From Paracoccus sp. JM45 (GTDB lineage: Bacteria > Pseudomonadota > Alphaproteobacteria > Rhodobacterales > Rhodobacteraceae), in NCBI RefSeq assembly GCF_003590715.1, contig NZ_QQVY01000009.1, positions 62,001 through 126,000 of the forward strand: 64,000 bases of DNA, written 5' to 3'. Position numbers and translations under genes: made by a program. Shown one piece after another: positions 26,146-34,858 of this stretch. Each line of letters begins with the position of its first letter. Positions within the stretch are counted from its first letter, which is position 1. The notes under the pieces were generated by a model that did no database searches, was not told the origin of the DNA, and saw only the letters and a program-made list of their open reading frames with translations.

Positions 26146-27845
26146 TCGGCGGCCGTCCTTTCAGACATAAGTGAATCAGGTATCGGCAAACCATCACCCG
26201 ACAAACGCGGCCGGAGTCCGGAATTGCGCAAGCGACGCAACAATTGGGACAAGCCATCCAGATTGCGCATATGGGGCAAACTGTCTAGCACCGTTGGCGG
26301 GGACGGCATCTGTTGAACCGCCTGCAGCAGGATGCTTTGCGGACGCGCCAGAAAATCGGTCAGTTCATGGACCTGCACGCGCGCCTTGACCCAGACGGAA
26401 TTCAACACCTCCAACTGGGCAATTTCGGCGCGTTGCAAAATGGCCGTCACCCGCCGGATATCGTCAAAGGGCATATCCGATTCCAGCAAAGGCAGCATCC
26501 ATGCCCCCGTCACGACATGCAGATGCGCATTCGGGTCCGTGGCGATGAACCAGTTCAGCGACTGGTTGTCGCGCGGGCTGAACTGGAACACCTGCATTTT
26601 GGGGGCAATGCGGATCAATGCGGTCAGGAACCCCTGCGGATCACCGTCGCGGATCTGAGGATTGGCCGAAATGGCACCTGGCCCTATTTCGCACCGGCCC
26701 GCGAATTCGACCTGCTCGGGACCAAGCAAATGGCCATGCACATCGGCATCGACAATGCCTGACAACCAGTTGTCAAAGTCGGGGAAGATATCGCTGAAGC
26801 CTTGGAACAGCACATAAGGCGCCGAGGTCTTGCCATTTTCGGCGTCCTTGCGCGGATAGCGGCTTTGCATATAAAGCCCCGGCCTGCCCAGCAAGCGGCG
26901 CCGCACGGTGCGGTTGATCATCCGTTCGAAGCGCTGGGGCTGCGGGTGGCCAAGATCGGGATAACCGTCGCGCTTGGCCGGAAAATGGTCCAGCAAACGG
27001 GTTGCCCCCTCCCAGACCTTGCGGGCAACGAAGCAGCGTGATTCCTCCAGCATCAGGGCATGGTCGTCATACAGCTGATAGGGACGGCCATCATGATCGA
27101 ATTTTGCCAGTGTCAAAGACTGGCTTTCGATACGCACGGCATGCCGCCGCGCCAGCGTCTGGAAGTAACTTTCGTCCGGTATCCATGACAAACGGAAATA
27201 GCGGTCGAATTCGTCGCGGCGCGGATCTTCCAGAATGGCGCGCAGCGTGCGGGTCGTCAGGCACCACCATTGCGATCCAAGATAGGGCGAAACCCCTTTC
27301 GGCAGTTGGCGCTTGATTTTAAAACTGCGCTGCCATGCCACAAATCTATCGAACATCCAGCGCTGACGCCGCCAGTCCAGCGGGTAATAGAGGGTGAATC
27401 TTTCCTCGTTCAGGCCGCCGACAGCCCAGCCGACGTCATTGGCACTGACGCTTTCGATATAGTCCTTTTCAGGGTCTAAAGCCAGATAGGCACATAGATC
27501 GGACACCGGCCGCAGCGGCAGACAGGACCCCGATGCCAGATAGACATGTGTCAGATCGGGGAATGTATCCAGCAACAGCTGTGTCGCATCCTGTGTCGCA
27601 TGGACCAGACTAAACCTGCCCCAGTCACAAGACATCCGCGGCGAATAGAGAATATCCGGCAGGTCCGACAACGCCTGCTTCATGGTGTCGACAGATTTCG
27701 CCGATGCCTTGGCATCGATATGGATCGCGACCCGTGCCCCGCCGTTCACCCAGATGCGCGCCATATGCGCGGCCACATCCAGTCGGGCGTGACATAGCAA
27801 GACCACACCCAGTTGGACCCCCTCTTGTGCGACGGCCGTGATCAT
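26142..27845 (-). CDS. GT14-type (beta-1,6-N-acetylglucosaminyltransferase-like) glycosyltransferase with a large C-terminal extension
   Basis: A 567-residue protein. The N-terminal 270 residues match the Branch / core-2 I-branching enzyme family: LGVVLLCHARLDVAAHMARI, IHIDAKA, THVYLASGSCLPLRP (near residue 108) and SQWWCLTTRTLRAIL (about 193-207) with the IPDESYFQTL acidic site. The remaining 300 residues are a conserved extension of unknown function seen in Rhodobacteraceae. The acceptor is unknown. Translation is coupled at both ends: the ATG at 27845 overlaps the preceding gene by four bases, and the stop overlaps the sulfotransferase start. Confidence 0.8.
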   Translation of the reverse strand: MITAVAQEGVQLGVVLLCHARLDVAAHMARIWVNGGARVAIHIDAKASAKSVDTMKQALSDLPDILYSPRMSCDWGRFSLVHATQDATQLLLDTFPDLTHVYLASGSCLPLRPVSDLCAYLALDPEKDYIESVSANDVGWAVGGLNEERFTLYYPLDWRRQRWMFDRFVAWQRSFKIKRQLPKGVSPYLGSQWWCLTTRTLRAILEDPRRDEFDRYFRLSWIPDESYFQTLARRHAVRIESQSLTLAKFDHDGRPYQLYDDHALMLEESRCFVARKVWEGATRLLDHFPAKRDGYPDLGHPQPQRFERMINRTVRRRLLGRPGLYMQSRYPRKDAENGKTSAPYVLFQGFSDIFPDFDNWLSGIVDADVHGHLLGPEQVEFAGRCEIGPGAISANPQIRDGDPQGFLTALIRIAPKMQVFQFSPRDNQSLNWFIATDPNAHLHVVTGAWMLPLLESDMPFDDIRRVTAILQRAEIAQLEVLNSVWVKARVQVHELTDFLARPQSILLQAVQQMPSPPTVLDSLPHMRNLDGLSQLLRRLRNSGLRPRLSGDGLPIPDSLMSERTAAE

Positions 27846-28867
27846 GCCCAATTCCCCCGCGATATCAGGCCAAGATCCTCGAGCTGGCGCCAATCCTGAA
27901 ATTCGCGGGACTCGCTGCACCAGAGGTCTGTGCCGCTGGTCAGCCGCGAATGATAGGCTTTGTATTCCTTGCTGTTGGCGTAATGCTGGCGACGGTCCAG
28001 TTCCTCGGCCGATTTTTCAACAAAGGTCGACAGGAATTTGGCATGCAACAGACAACCCGACGCCTGTTCACCGCCATTTTCATCATAAACCTCGTTCAGG
28101 GATTTGGGCAGTAACATATGGGTCGAGCTGACATAGGCATAACGCCATGACCATTTGACCAAAGGCGTCTTGTTCAGCGCCGGACCCGCCGTAGGGTCCG
28201 ATTTGAAAAAGTTACGCGTGCGCGGGCCGCCCTGTATCCACAGATTCCCGTAATACCAGTTTTTATGGATACTGTAATTCGCCGGATCGAACCATTTGGC
28301 AATGCGGAAGGGATCCGCGCCTTCTTCGTATATCTCGTCCTCGATATTGCCGCGTGGATACATATCCAGCAGCATCGACGGGAAAGACATCCGCCCCGAT
28401 GATTCAAGCCACCCTGTTAGCGCCGACAGCGGGCGTGTGTCGCAATGCGGATAGATCAGGAATTCGTCAGGATCGACCGTCAGGCACCAATGGCCGTCGC
28501 CGTATTTCATCAGCAGCCGGTTGATCCAGTCCATCCCGAAACGCGCACGTTTATAGCTGGCATTGGTCCACCACAAAGACACGTCACGTTGTTCGGCCAG
28601 ATAATTGCCGCTGCCATCCTGACTGTTGTTATTGACGAACAGGAAATGCTTCACGCCAAGGTTGCGGTAATAGTCCAGAAAATAGGGTAAGCGCACCCGT
28701 TCGTTGCGCATTGTTACAAAGGCCAGAACATCGCCGGTCCGGATCTGCTCGGTGCGGTTGACGACCGGTTTAAGGGCGTTGCGTCGGTTGAACGCACGCG
28801 CAATCAGATATTGACGCTCGATACGTCGCCGCAGCCGGTCCGAGATGGGCAATTTAGCCAGTTTCAT
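27842..28867 (-). CDS. Glycosyltransferase family 2-like protein (Glyco_tranf_2_4 type), paralogue A
   Basis: A 341-residue predicted cytosolic glycosyltransferase. The GT-A features are VLAFVTMRNERVRLPYFLDY (residues about 47-66), FLFVNNNSQDGSG and a DPDEFLIYP metal-binding DxD-like site (about 133-141) preceded by YGDGHWCLTV. It is clearly related to the next gene upstream (shared YGDGHWCLTVD, SYKRARFG and EELDRRQH blocks), so the two arose by duplication. I take the ATG at 28867; a GTG three codons before is possible. The ribosome site is weak. Confidence 0.8.
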   Translation of the reverse strand: MKLAKLPISDRLRRRIERQYLIARAFNRRNALKPVVNRTEQIRTGDVLAFVTMRNERVRLPYFLDYYRNLGVKHFLFVNNNSQDGSGNYLAEQRDVSLWWTNASYKRARFGMDWINRLLMKYGDGHWCLTVDPDEFLIYPHCDTRPLSALTGWLESSGRMSFPSMLLDMYPRGNIEDEIYEEGADPFRIAKWFDPANYSIHKNWYYGNLWIQGGPRTRNFFKSDPTAGPALNKTPLVKWSWRYAYVSSTHMLLPKSLNEVYDENGGEQASGCLLHAKFLSTFVEKSAEELDRRQHYANSKEYKAYHSRLTSGTDLWCSESREFQDWRQLEDLGLISRGNWA

Positions 28868-28954
28868 GGCTAACACCGATGGGAATACGGAAATTTGATA
28901 ACCATTTCATACCTACTAGCAATGTGCTGCAAGAGGCGAATTGGCAAGGCTTTT

Positions 28955-29998
28955 TCAGGATTTTCCTGCGGGTTTCCAGTTGCCCGTACCCATTAATCCC
29001 AATTGAACCAGCTGTTCCCACCCCTGATATCTAACGGAATTTCCGTCGCACAACACAGGGCCGGCTGCGACCGCCTGATGATAACCGGCATAAGCTTCCG
29101 GCCGGACGAAATGTTGACGGCGATCCAGTTCCTCTTGTGATTTTGCAACAATATCGGGAAGAAATTTTCCGTGCAAAAGGACACCGGACAAATGCTGTCC
29201 CGATGGACCGTTATAAAGGTCATTTAGCCTGCGTGGCAGCACGGAATGGGTCGAATTTACGTAAACCTGTCGCCAGTTCCAACGCATCAGCGGCAGCTTG
29301 TTCAACGTAGGGGACATATTCGGATCGTCTGCAAAGAATGCCCGTTCGCGAAGACCGCCTTGCACCCAAAGGTTGTTGCGGGGTTCCATGCGGCTTTGGC
29401 GGAAAGGACCTGCGTCGTACCACGGCAGACATTCTTCCAAGGGGGCCGTCAACGGGGCGTCACTGGTGCCGATGGGCCCTGTGGGATATAAATCCAGCAT
29501 CAGCGCACCCATGCCGGTCAGACCCTGCCCTTCCAGATGGGCGACCAGATGGGGCAACGGTCTGCTGTCGTGATGGGGATAGACCAGCAATTCATCCGCA
29601 TCGACGGTCAGACACCAATGCCCGTCGCCGTATTGCATCAATAACGAATTGGCCCAATCCAGCCCAAAGCGTGCCTGACGGTAGCTTGCGGTGCAAGACC
29701 ACAACGACACATCCGGCTGGCTGGCCAGAAATTCAGCCGAACCGTCATTGCTGTCGTTATCGACAATCAGGAATTGCGCCACGCCCAAGCCGCGGTAATG
29801 CGCCAGAAAACGGGACAAATGCGGCAATTCGTTGCGAAGCGTTGTGACGACCAGAATATCGTTAACTGCAATCGCGGCGGTGCGATCCACCACTGGCGAA
29901 AGCGAATGGCGCGCCTTGATAGCGCGCCACAGCAGTTCACGTCGCTTCCATCTGACCCGATAGGCGTGCCAAAGGTCACGAAGCTTTGGCAGGCTCAC
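28955..29998 (-). CDS. Glycosyltransferase family 2-like protein (Glyco_tranf_2_4 type), paralogue B
   Basis: A 347-residue paralogue of the protein at 27842-28867 with the same order of blocks: ILVVTTLRNELPHLSRFLAH, FLIVDNDSNDGSAEFL, YGDGHWCLTVDADELLVYP and EELDRRQHF near the C terminus. I set the start at the GTG at 29998, which overlaps the galE stop (GTGA) and begins VSLPKLRDLW. The frame is open to 30076, but that part is antisense-free overlap with galE. A gap of 87 bases separates it from paralogue A. The sugar and acceptor are unknown. Confidence 0.78.
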   Translation of the reverse strand: MSLPKLRDLWHAYRVRWKRRELLWRAIKARHSLSPVVDRTAAIAVNDILVVTTLRNELPHLSRFLAHYRGLGVAQFLIVDNDSNDGSAEFLASQPDVSLWSCTASYRQARFGLDWANSLLMQYGDGHWCLTVDADELLVYPHHDSRPLPHLVAHLEGQGLTGMGALMLDLYPTGPIGTSDAPLTAPLEECLPWYDAGPFRQSRMEPRNNLWVQGGLRERAFFADDPNMSPTLNKLPLMRWNWRQVYVNSTHSVLPRRLNDLYNGPSGQHLSGVLLHGKFLPDIVAKSQEELDRRQHFVRPEAYAGYHQAVAAGPVLCDGNSVRYQGWEQLVQLGLMGTGNWKPAGKS

Positions 29999-30981
29999 TT
30001 CTGGTAATCGCCCGCCTGATGCCAGCGCCACGCATCCGCGATCATCTGCTTCATGGTCGAGCGGTCGGGCGTCCAACCCAGATCGGTCTTGGCCCGCTGG
30101 CTGCCACAGACAAGCTTGACCGCATCGCCGCCACGGCGTGGACCATCAACCATCGGAACCTGACGGTTCGTCACATGACGGGTTGCATCGACAACTTCAC
30201 GCACCGAAAACCCGTCACCCGTTCCCAGACAGAACACCTGACTGCCCTTATCAGCGCGCAGCCATTCCAGACCTTTCACATGCGCATCGACCAGATCCAT
30301 CACATGGACATAGTCGCGAATGCATGTGCCGTCTTCTGTCGGGTAATCGGTCCCATGGATGGTCAACGCAGCGCGCTTTCCATCAACCGCATCCAGAATC
30401 AGCGGAATCAGGTGCGTTTCGGGGCGGTGGAATTCGCCAACTTCACCCTCGGGATCGGCACCTGCAACGTTGAAATAGCGGAAGATAACGTGGCGCAGCC
30501 CGTAAGCCGCCTCGAAATCAATCAACATATCTTCAATCGCACGCTTGCTGGCACCATAGGCGTTCAGCGGCGCTTGCGGCGTGTTCTCGTCCAGAACCTC
30601 GCCGTCGCGGTCGCCATAGGTGGCGCAGGTCGAACTGAACACAAAGTTCATGCAACCTGCTGCAACAGCCGCCTCGATCAGGTTCAGTGACCCCGAAACG
30701 TTGTTGCGCCAGTATTTCCCCGGCTCGGCCATTGCCTCGCCCACTTGGGACAAAGCGGCGAAGTGCAGAACGGCAACAGGCTGGTATTCGGCAAAAGCCG
30801 CATCCAGCGATGCACGGTCCATCAGGTCGGCCTTGACGAAAGGTCCGAATTTGACCGCGTCTTGCCAGCCCGTCGACAGGTTATCCAAAGTGACAGGGGT
30901 ATAGCCTGCCTGCGAAAGGGCTTTGCATGCGTGCGAGCCGATATAGCCCGCACCACCCGTGACCAGCACATTTTGTGACAT
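29995..30981 (-). CDS. galE: UDP-glucose 4-epimerase
   Basis: A 328-residue extended SDR that interconverts UDP-glucose and UDP-galactose. Seen are the Rossmann motif VTGGAGYIGSHACKAL (residues 7-22), the catalytic Ser-Tyr-Lys set (SSTCATYGD, then YGASK near residues 145-149) and FRYFNVAGADPEGEVGE. It lies five bases after galU and is coupled to the following glycosyltransferase, so it supplies UDP-galactose for the locus. Confidence 0.94.
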   Translation of the reverse strand: MSQNVLVTGGAGYIGSHACKALSQAGYTPVTLDNLSTGWQDAVKFGPFVKADLMDRASLDAAFAEYQPVAVLHFAALSQVGEAMAEPGKYWRNNVSGSLNLIEAAVAAGCMNFVFSSTCATYGDRDGEVLDENTPQAPLNAYGASKRAIEDMLIDFEAAYGLRHVIFRYFNVAGADPEGEVGEFHRPETHLIPLILDAVDGKRAALTIHGTDYPTEDGTCIRDYVHVMDLVDAHVKGLEWLRADKGSQVFCLGTGDGFSVREVVDATRHVTNRQVPMVDGPRRGGDAVKLVCGSQRAKTDLGWTPDRSTMKQMIADAWRWHQAGDYQK

Positions 30982-30986
30982 CAAGA

Positions 30987-31883
30987 TTACTCGGCCGCCC
31001 GACGCATCGACATGACATGGTGCAGATATTCCGCGAATTCGTCTTTCAACTCGTCACGCTCAAGGCCGAAGGCCACCGTGGCTTGCAGGAAGCCCGCTTT
31101 CGAACCGCAGTCGAAACGCTGGCCGCGGAAGCGCAGGCCAAAGACGTCGCGGCCTGCCTGAATTTCTTCGCCGATTGCGTCGGTCAGCTGGATCTCTCCA
31201 CCGGCGCCCTGCTTCAGCTTGGCAAGGTTTTTCATGACAGTCGGCGCGAGGATATAGCGACCGATCACGGCAAGATTGGACGGCTCGGTTCCCATAGCGG
31301 GTTTTTCGACCATGCCTTTGGCACGAACCAATGCGCCCATATCTTCAGCCACATCCAGCACGCCATAGGACGATACTTTTTCCGGCGCGACTTCCATCGT
31401 GGCAACCATGCTGCCGCCGGTTTCCTGATAGGCCTCGATCATTTGCTGCAGGCAGGGCGGTTCGCCCTGAATAACGTCATCGGTCAGCACGACCGCGAAA
31501 GGTTCGTCGTCGGACAACAAGCGGCGGGCACACCAGACGGCATGACCCAAGCCCAGTGCCTTGTGCTGGCGGATATAGGCGATTGCGCCCGAATCCATAT
31601 TTGTTTCGCGCAGAACTTCCAGCAGCTTGTCCTTGCCGGCTTTGCGAAGATTGCTTTCCAGTTCGTGCGAATGGTCGAAGTAATCTTCCAGTGCACCCTT
31701 GCCACGCGAGGTGACAAAGATGAATTCCTTGATACCCGCAGCGCGGGCCTCGTCGATGGCGTATTGGATCAGTGGCTTGTCGACCAGTGACAGGATTTCT
31801 TTCGGGATGCTTTTCGTCGCGGGAAGGAAGCGTGTTCCCAAACCTGCAACCGGAAAGATGGCTTTTGTAACCTTGCGACCCAT
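30987..31883 (-). CDS. galU: UTP-glucose-1-phosphate uridylyltransferase
   Basis: A 298-residue nucleotidyltransferase making UDP-glucose. The N-terminal nucleotide-binding motif AIFPVAGLGTRFLPATKSIP (residues 8-27), the EILSLVDKPLIQYAIDEA segment, LTDDVIQ and MVEKPA are all standard. The ATG at 31883 has a GAGG eight bases upstream. It is the first gene of the run galU-galE-GT-GT-GT14-sulfotransferase. The 189 bases before it (31884-32072) hold the likely promoter and no gene. Confidence 0.95.
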   Translation of the reverse strand: MGRKVTKAIFPVAGLGTRFLPATKSIPKEILSLVDKPLIQYAIDEARAAGIKEFIFVTSRGKGALEDYFDHSHELESNLRKAGKDKLLEVLRETNMDSGAIAYIRQHKALGLGHAVWCARRLLSDDEPFAVVLTDDVIQGEPPCLQQMIEAYQETGGSMVATMEVAPEKVSSYGVLDVAEDMGALVRAKGMVEKPAMGTEPSNLAVIGRYILAPTVMKNLAKLKQGAGGEIQLTDAIGEEIQAGRDVFGLRFRGQRFDCGSKAGFLQATVAFGLERDELKDEFAEYLHHVMSMRRAAE

Positions 31884-32072
31884 TTCAACTACCTCTGATG
31901 ACGTGGCGGACCAAATTTCCGCCGCAATTGTTGCCACTGCCTACACGCAGTAACGTAAACTTCAATCCAAAGACTATATTCTAGGCAGTTACTCGCCAAG
32001 ACATTCCGCCGGAACGATACAAATAATTCACAGTAGGCCGCTGTAAGTTGCACTGTTCTGATGAATGCGTGA

Positions 32073-32873
32073 TCACTCCAGCCCCATTTCGGACATCATT
32101 TGTTCGAGGCGTATAACGTCTTCGGGATTGTTTAGTTCCCAGAATTGCCGCCCCTTGGCCTGAACCTGCACACAAAGGACCTGTCGTCCGCGTTCCAGAA
32201 ACCGCAGCTGTTCAAGACCTTCAAGTTTCTCCAGCGGGCCTTCAGGCCATGTGGCGTATTCGGCCAGGGCCTTTGGCCGGTAAGCATAGACACCGACGTG
32301 ATGGAACACCGGGCTGTCAGCATCATCGGCCACATTGCCCGCCACGAAGGGGATGACCTCTTTCGAAAAATAAAGCGCCTGCCCGTCATGCCCGAACACC
32401 GCTGTGGTTCCTCCGACGCGACCGGCATGGCGATCCGCGACCAGATCGGCCCGCATCCGGCCCGAACAGCGCAGAACCGGCGTTGCCACTTGTGCGGCAG
32501 GGGCAGCGCGCAGACCTGCGACCAGATCCTCGACGAACCAAGCGGGGGTCAAAGGCGCATCGCCTTGCAGGTTCACCACAATTTCCGGACTGATGCCCAG
32601 ATTGGTGATCGCCTCGGCGCAGCGTTCGGTCCCGTTGCGGCATCCGGTGCCGGTCATCACAACCTGTGCGCCAAAACCCGTCGCATGATCGCGAATGCGG
32701 TCGTCATCGGTGGCAATCACCACCTGATCCACGCCGGACACGGCCATGGCAGCATCCCAGCTGCGGCGGATCAGGCTGCGCGCTTGCCCGCCAGCGCCGC
32801 GCAATTCGACCAAGGGCTTGCCTGGATAGCGCGTCGAGGCGTGGCGCGCCGGAATGACGATAACGACCGACAT
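32073..32873 (-). CDS. kdsB: 3-deoxy-manno-octulosonate cytidylyltransferase family protein
   Basis: A 266-residue CMP-sugar synthetase of the KdsB family, activating Kdo (or a related acid sugar) with CTP. It has IPARHASTRYPGKPLVEL (residues 7-24), the NGTERCAEA and VNLQGDAP motifs and HHVGVYAYR in the acceptor half. The NGTER and QGDAPLTP variants differ a little from the housekeeping enzyme (SGTER, QGDEP), so a capsule-type paralogue is possible. It starts one base after the cysQ stop. Confidence 0.85.
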   Translation of the reverse strand: MSVVIVIPARHASTRYPGKPLVELRGAGGQARSLIRRSWDAAMAVSGVDQVVIATDDDRIRDHATGFGAQVVMTGTGCRNGTERCAEAITNLGISPEIVVNLQGDAPLTPAWFVEDLVAGLRAAPAAQVATPVLRCSGRMRADLVADRHAGRVGGTTAVFGHDGQALYFSKEVIPFVAGNVADDADSPVFHHVGVYAYRPKALAEYATWPEGPLEKLEGLEQLRFLERGRQVLCVQVQAKGRQFWELNNPEDVIRLEQMMSEMGLE

Positions 32874-32874
32874 C

Positions 32875-33672
32875 TTATGCCTTCACCAGCAATACACCCG
32901 GGGCATAGGCAATGAAGAACGGGTTTTCGAAGCCCGACTTGCCATAGACAAACGTGCTGTGATCATCAAAGCGGACAACTTCGCCGCCCGCACCGCGCAA
33001 GACAGCATCACCTGCCGCCGTATCCCATTCCATCGTGCGACCCAGACGCGGATAAAGGTCCGCCTCGCCCGTTGCCACCAGACAGAACTTCAGCGACGAC
33101 CCGGCACTGGTCATATCGCGCACACCGTATTGCCCGATATAGGCATCGGTTGCAGCATCACGGTGCGATTTCGAAGCTACGACCATCAACCCGCGGTTGT
33201 CAGGTGTTGCATTCACACCGATCGGCGATACGGCACCGGGCTTGTCACCGAAAGGTGCCTTTTCCTCGACCGACATACCATCGGCGGCGGTATAGAACAG
33301 ACGGTTCTTGGCGGGGGCATAGACGACACCGCGAACCGGGACGCCGTTTTCGACATAGGCGATGTTGACGGTGAAATCGCCGCGGCGCTTGACGAATTCC
33401 TTGGTGCCGTCCAGCGGATCGACAATCAGGAAGGTCGACAGCATCTGGCCGTGGGTATCGGCCTGTTCCTCGGTCACCAGCGGAATATCGGGAAATGCCT
33501 CGCGCAGGCCGGCCGAGATGATGGCATCTGCGGCTTCATCCGCTTCGGTTACCGGCGAATCATCAGCCTTGGTCCGTGTCTCGAAATCGTCGGACTGATA
33601 GATTTCCATGATCCGTTCCCCGGCCAGCAGGGCAAGGCGGCGCATCTCGGTGGTCAATCGATCGAATTGCAT
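32875..33672 (-). CDS. cysQ: 3'(2'),5'-bisphosphate nucleotidase
   Basis: A 265-residue inositol-monophosphatase-fold enzyme that hydrolyses PAP, the by-product of PAPS-dependent sulfate transfer, to AMP. It contains the metal site SPVTEADEAADAI, the EEQ segment, the signature DPLDGTKEFVKR (residues 86-97) and EWDTAAGDAVL near residue 212. Besides general sulfate assimilation, it is well placed to serve the sulfotransferase at 24748-26145. It diverges from the ABC-2 permease gene across 157 bases holding a perfect inverted repeat. Confidence 0.92.
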   Translation of the reverse strand: MQFDRLTTEMRRLALLAGERIMEIYQSDDFETRTKADDSPVTEADEAADAIISAGLREAFPDIPLVTEEQADTHGQMLSTFLIVDPLDGTKEFVKRRGDFTVNIAYVENGVPVRGVVYAPAKNRLFYTAADGMSVEEKAPFGDKPGAVSPIGVNATPDNRGLMVVASKSHRDAATDAYIGQYGVRDMTSAGSSLKFCLVATGEADLYPRLGRTMEWDTAAGDAVLRGAGGEVVRFDDHSTFVYGKSGFENPFFIAYAPGVLLVKA

Positions 33673-33728
33673 TCACTTTCCTTTACGTGACAAGGCCAAG
33701 CCAGCCAAGCCGGATTGTGTGAGGGTCC

Positions 33729-33747
33729 TGCTATCCTTATGATAGCA
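33729..33747. promoter_or_regulatory. Perfect inverted repeat between divergent cysQ and ABC permease genes
   Basis: TGCTATC and GATAGCA, separated by CTTAT, form a perfect 7-bp dyad with a five-base spacer, 56 bases before cysQ and 82 before the permease gene. The size and position suit a dimeric regulator's operator; a small hairpin in the transcript is the alternative. Confidence 0.5.
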
Positions 33748-33829
33748 TGACGGGATATCGGCAAGCGTTGCACCGTTTTCACAGCAGCGCCTGCGACAAT
33801 CCAGCACCAATTCGGATCGGAGTGTCAGG

Positions 33830-34654
33830 ATGCTGTTCAAGCAACGCCAAAGCCGGAACATGTTACAGGCGGCATTCACGACGCTTGCGCTGATATACCA
33901 CCAAACGGTCTATAACCTGCGAAACGGACACCGGAATGCGGCGATTGGCCTGCTTTTGACCGTGGTACAAACGACTTTAATGTTGCTCATTTTCTTAGGC
34001 TTGTATCGACTGGTGGGGATTAAAAGCACGCCTCTACGAGGCGACTTCCTTCTATATATCATGTCGGGAATTTTCGTTTTTATGCTTCACGTACAAACAG
34101 TTGGTGCAATTGCAAGCTCTCACTCTGTTTCTTCTGGGATCATTAAGCACCAGCCTTTGAACGCTGCTGTTTTGATTTCGGGAGCAGCACTGGCAGCCTT
34201 GTACAAGCAGGTGATCAGCATTCTTGTACTGCTACTTGCTTATAATGCTTTTTTTTCACCGATCGAAATTTATGACCCATTAGGAGCAGCAATGCTCTTT
34301 GGCCTAGCGTGGTTTTCAGGTGTTTGTGTCGGCTTCTTGTTTCTTGGTATTCGGCCTTGGTCTCCCGCCACAGCTACTTTGTTAACCACCCTCTACCAGC
34401 GGGTGAATATGTTTGCCTCGGGGAAATTCTTTGTTGCCAATGTCATGCCCAACTTCCTGCTGCCGTGGTTCATCTGGAATCCCCTGTTCCACCTGATCGA
34501 TCAGGAACGCGGATTTCTGTTCATCAACTACTCGCCGCATAAAACATGGCTAATGTATCCTTTCTGGTTCTCGATCGCGACGCTGATGGTCGGACTGCTG
34601 ATCAACTTCACGACCCGCAAGCACGAATCGATCAGTTGGGCGGCAACTCAGTAA
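33830..34654 (+). CDS. ABC-2 type transporter permease, polysaccharide export type
   Basis: A 274-residue inner-membrane protein with six predicted membrane segments, similar in plan to KpsM/Wzm-type permeases that export capsule or O-polysaccharide. No ATPase gene (KpsT type) or outer-membrane export gene is next to it. The middle of the gene (about 33970-34430) is much richer in A+T and uses codons unlike the ends, for example TTA, ATA, AGC-poor stretches and a run of eight T. The last 200 bases return to the local composition. This points to acquisition or recombination within the gene. Confidence 0.8.
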   Translation: MLFKQRQSRNMLQAAFTTLALIYHQTVYNLRNGHRNAAIGLLLTVVQTTLMLLIFLGLYRLVGIKSTPLRGDFLLYIMSGIFVFMLHVQTVGAIASSHSVSSGIIKHQPLNAAVLISGAALAALYKQVISILVLLLAYNAFFSPIEIYDPLGAAMLFGLAWFSGVCVGFLFLGIRPWSPATATLLTTLYQRVNMFASGKFFVANVMPNFLLPWFIWNPLFHLIDQERGFLFINYSPHKTWLMYPFWFSIATLMVGLLINFTTRKHESISWAATQ

Positions 34655-34689
34655 GATCCACCCTGAATTCACGACAAAAGGCAGCACAT

Positions 34690-34709
34690 AAGGCCGATTT
34701 TACGGCCTT
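34690..34709 (+). terminator. Hairpin after the ABC permease gene
   Basis: AAGGCC-(gattttac)-GGCCTT lies 36 bases after the permease stop. No T-run follows, so termination would be partial. Confidence 0.4.
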
Positions 34710-34715
34710 GCGGTG

Positions 34716-34743
34716 CTTGCGGGGCTGAATTGCATCCCTATAT
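34716..34743 (+). promoter_or_regulatory. RpoH (sigma-32) type heat-shock promoter of dnaK
   Basis: CTTG at 34716-34719 and CCTATAT at 34737-34743 are separated by exactly 17 bases. This agrees with the alphaproteobacterial RpoH consensus (CTTG-N17-CYTATNT). It lies 115 bases before the dnaK start. Confidence 0.72.
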
Positions 34744-34858
34744 ACACCCCCGAAGCACTCCGGAGGTTCCGGATCGGTTTCACGCAGAAGGGATCGGGCC
34801 TCGGGGGCCAAAACGGACCCGAAGCTCATAATATCGCCGCAAGAGAGGTTATATTCAT

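Noticed and set aside
33830-34654. Complete capsule ABC exporter
   Set aside because: Only one permease is present; no ATPase or outer-membrane partner lies in the window.
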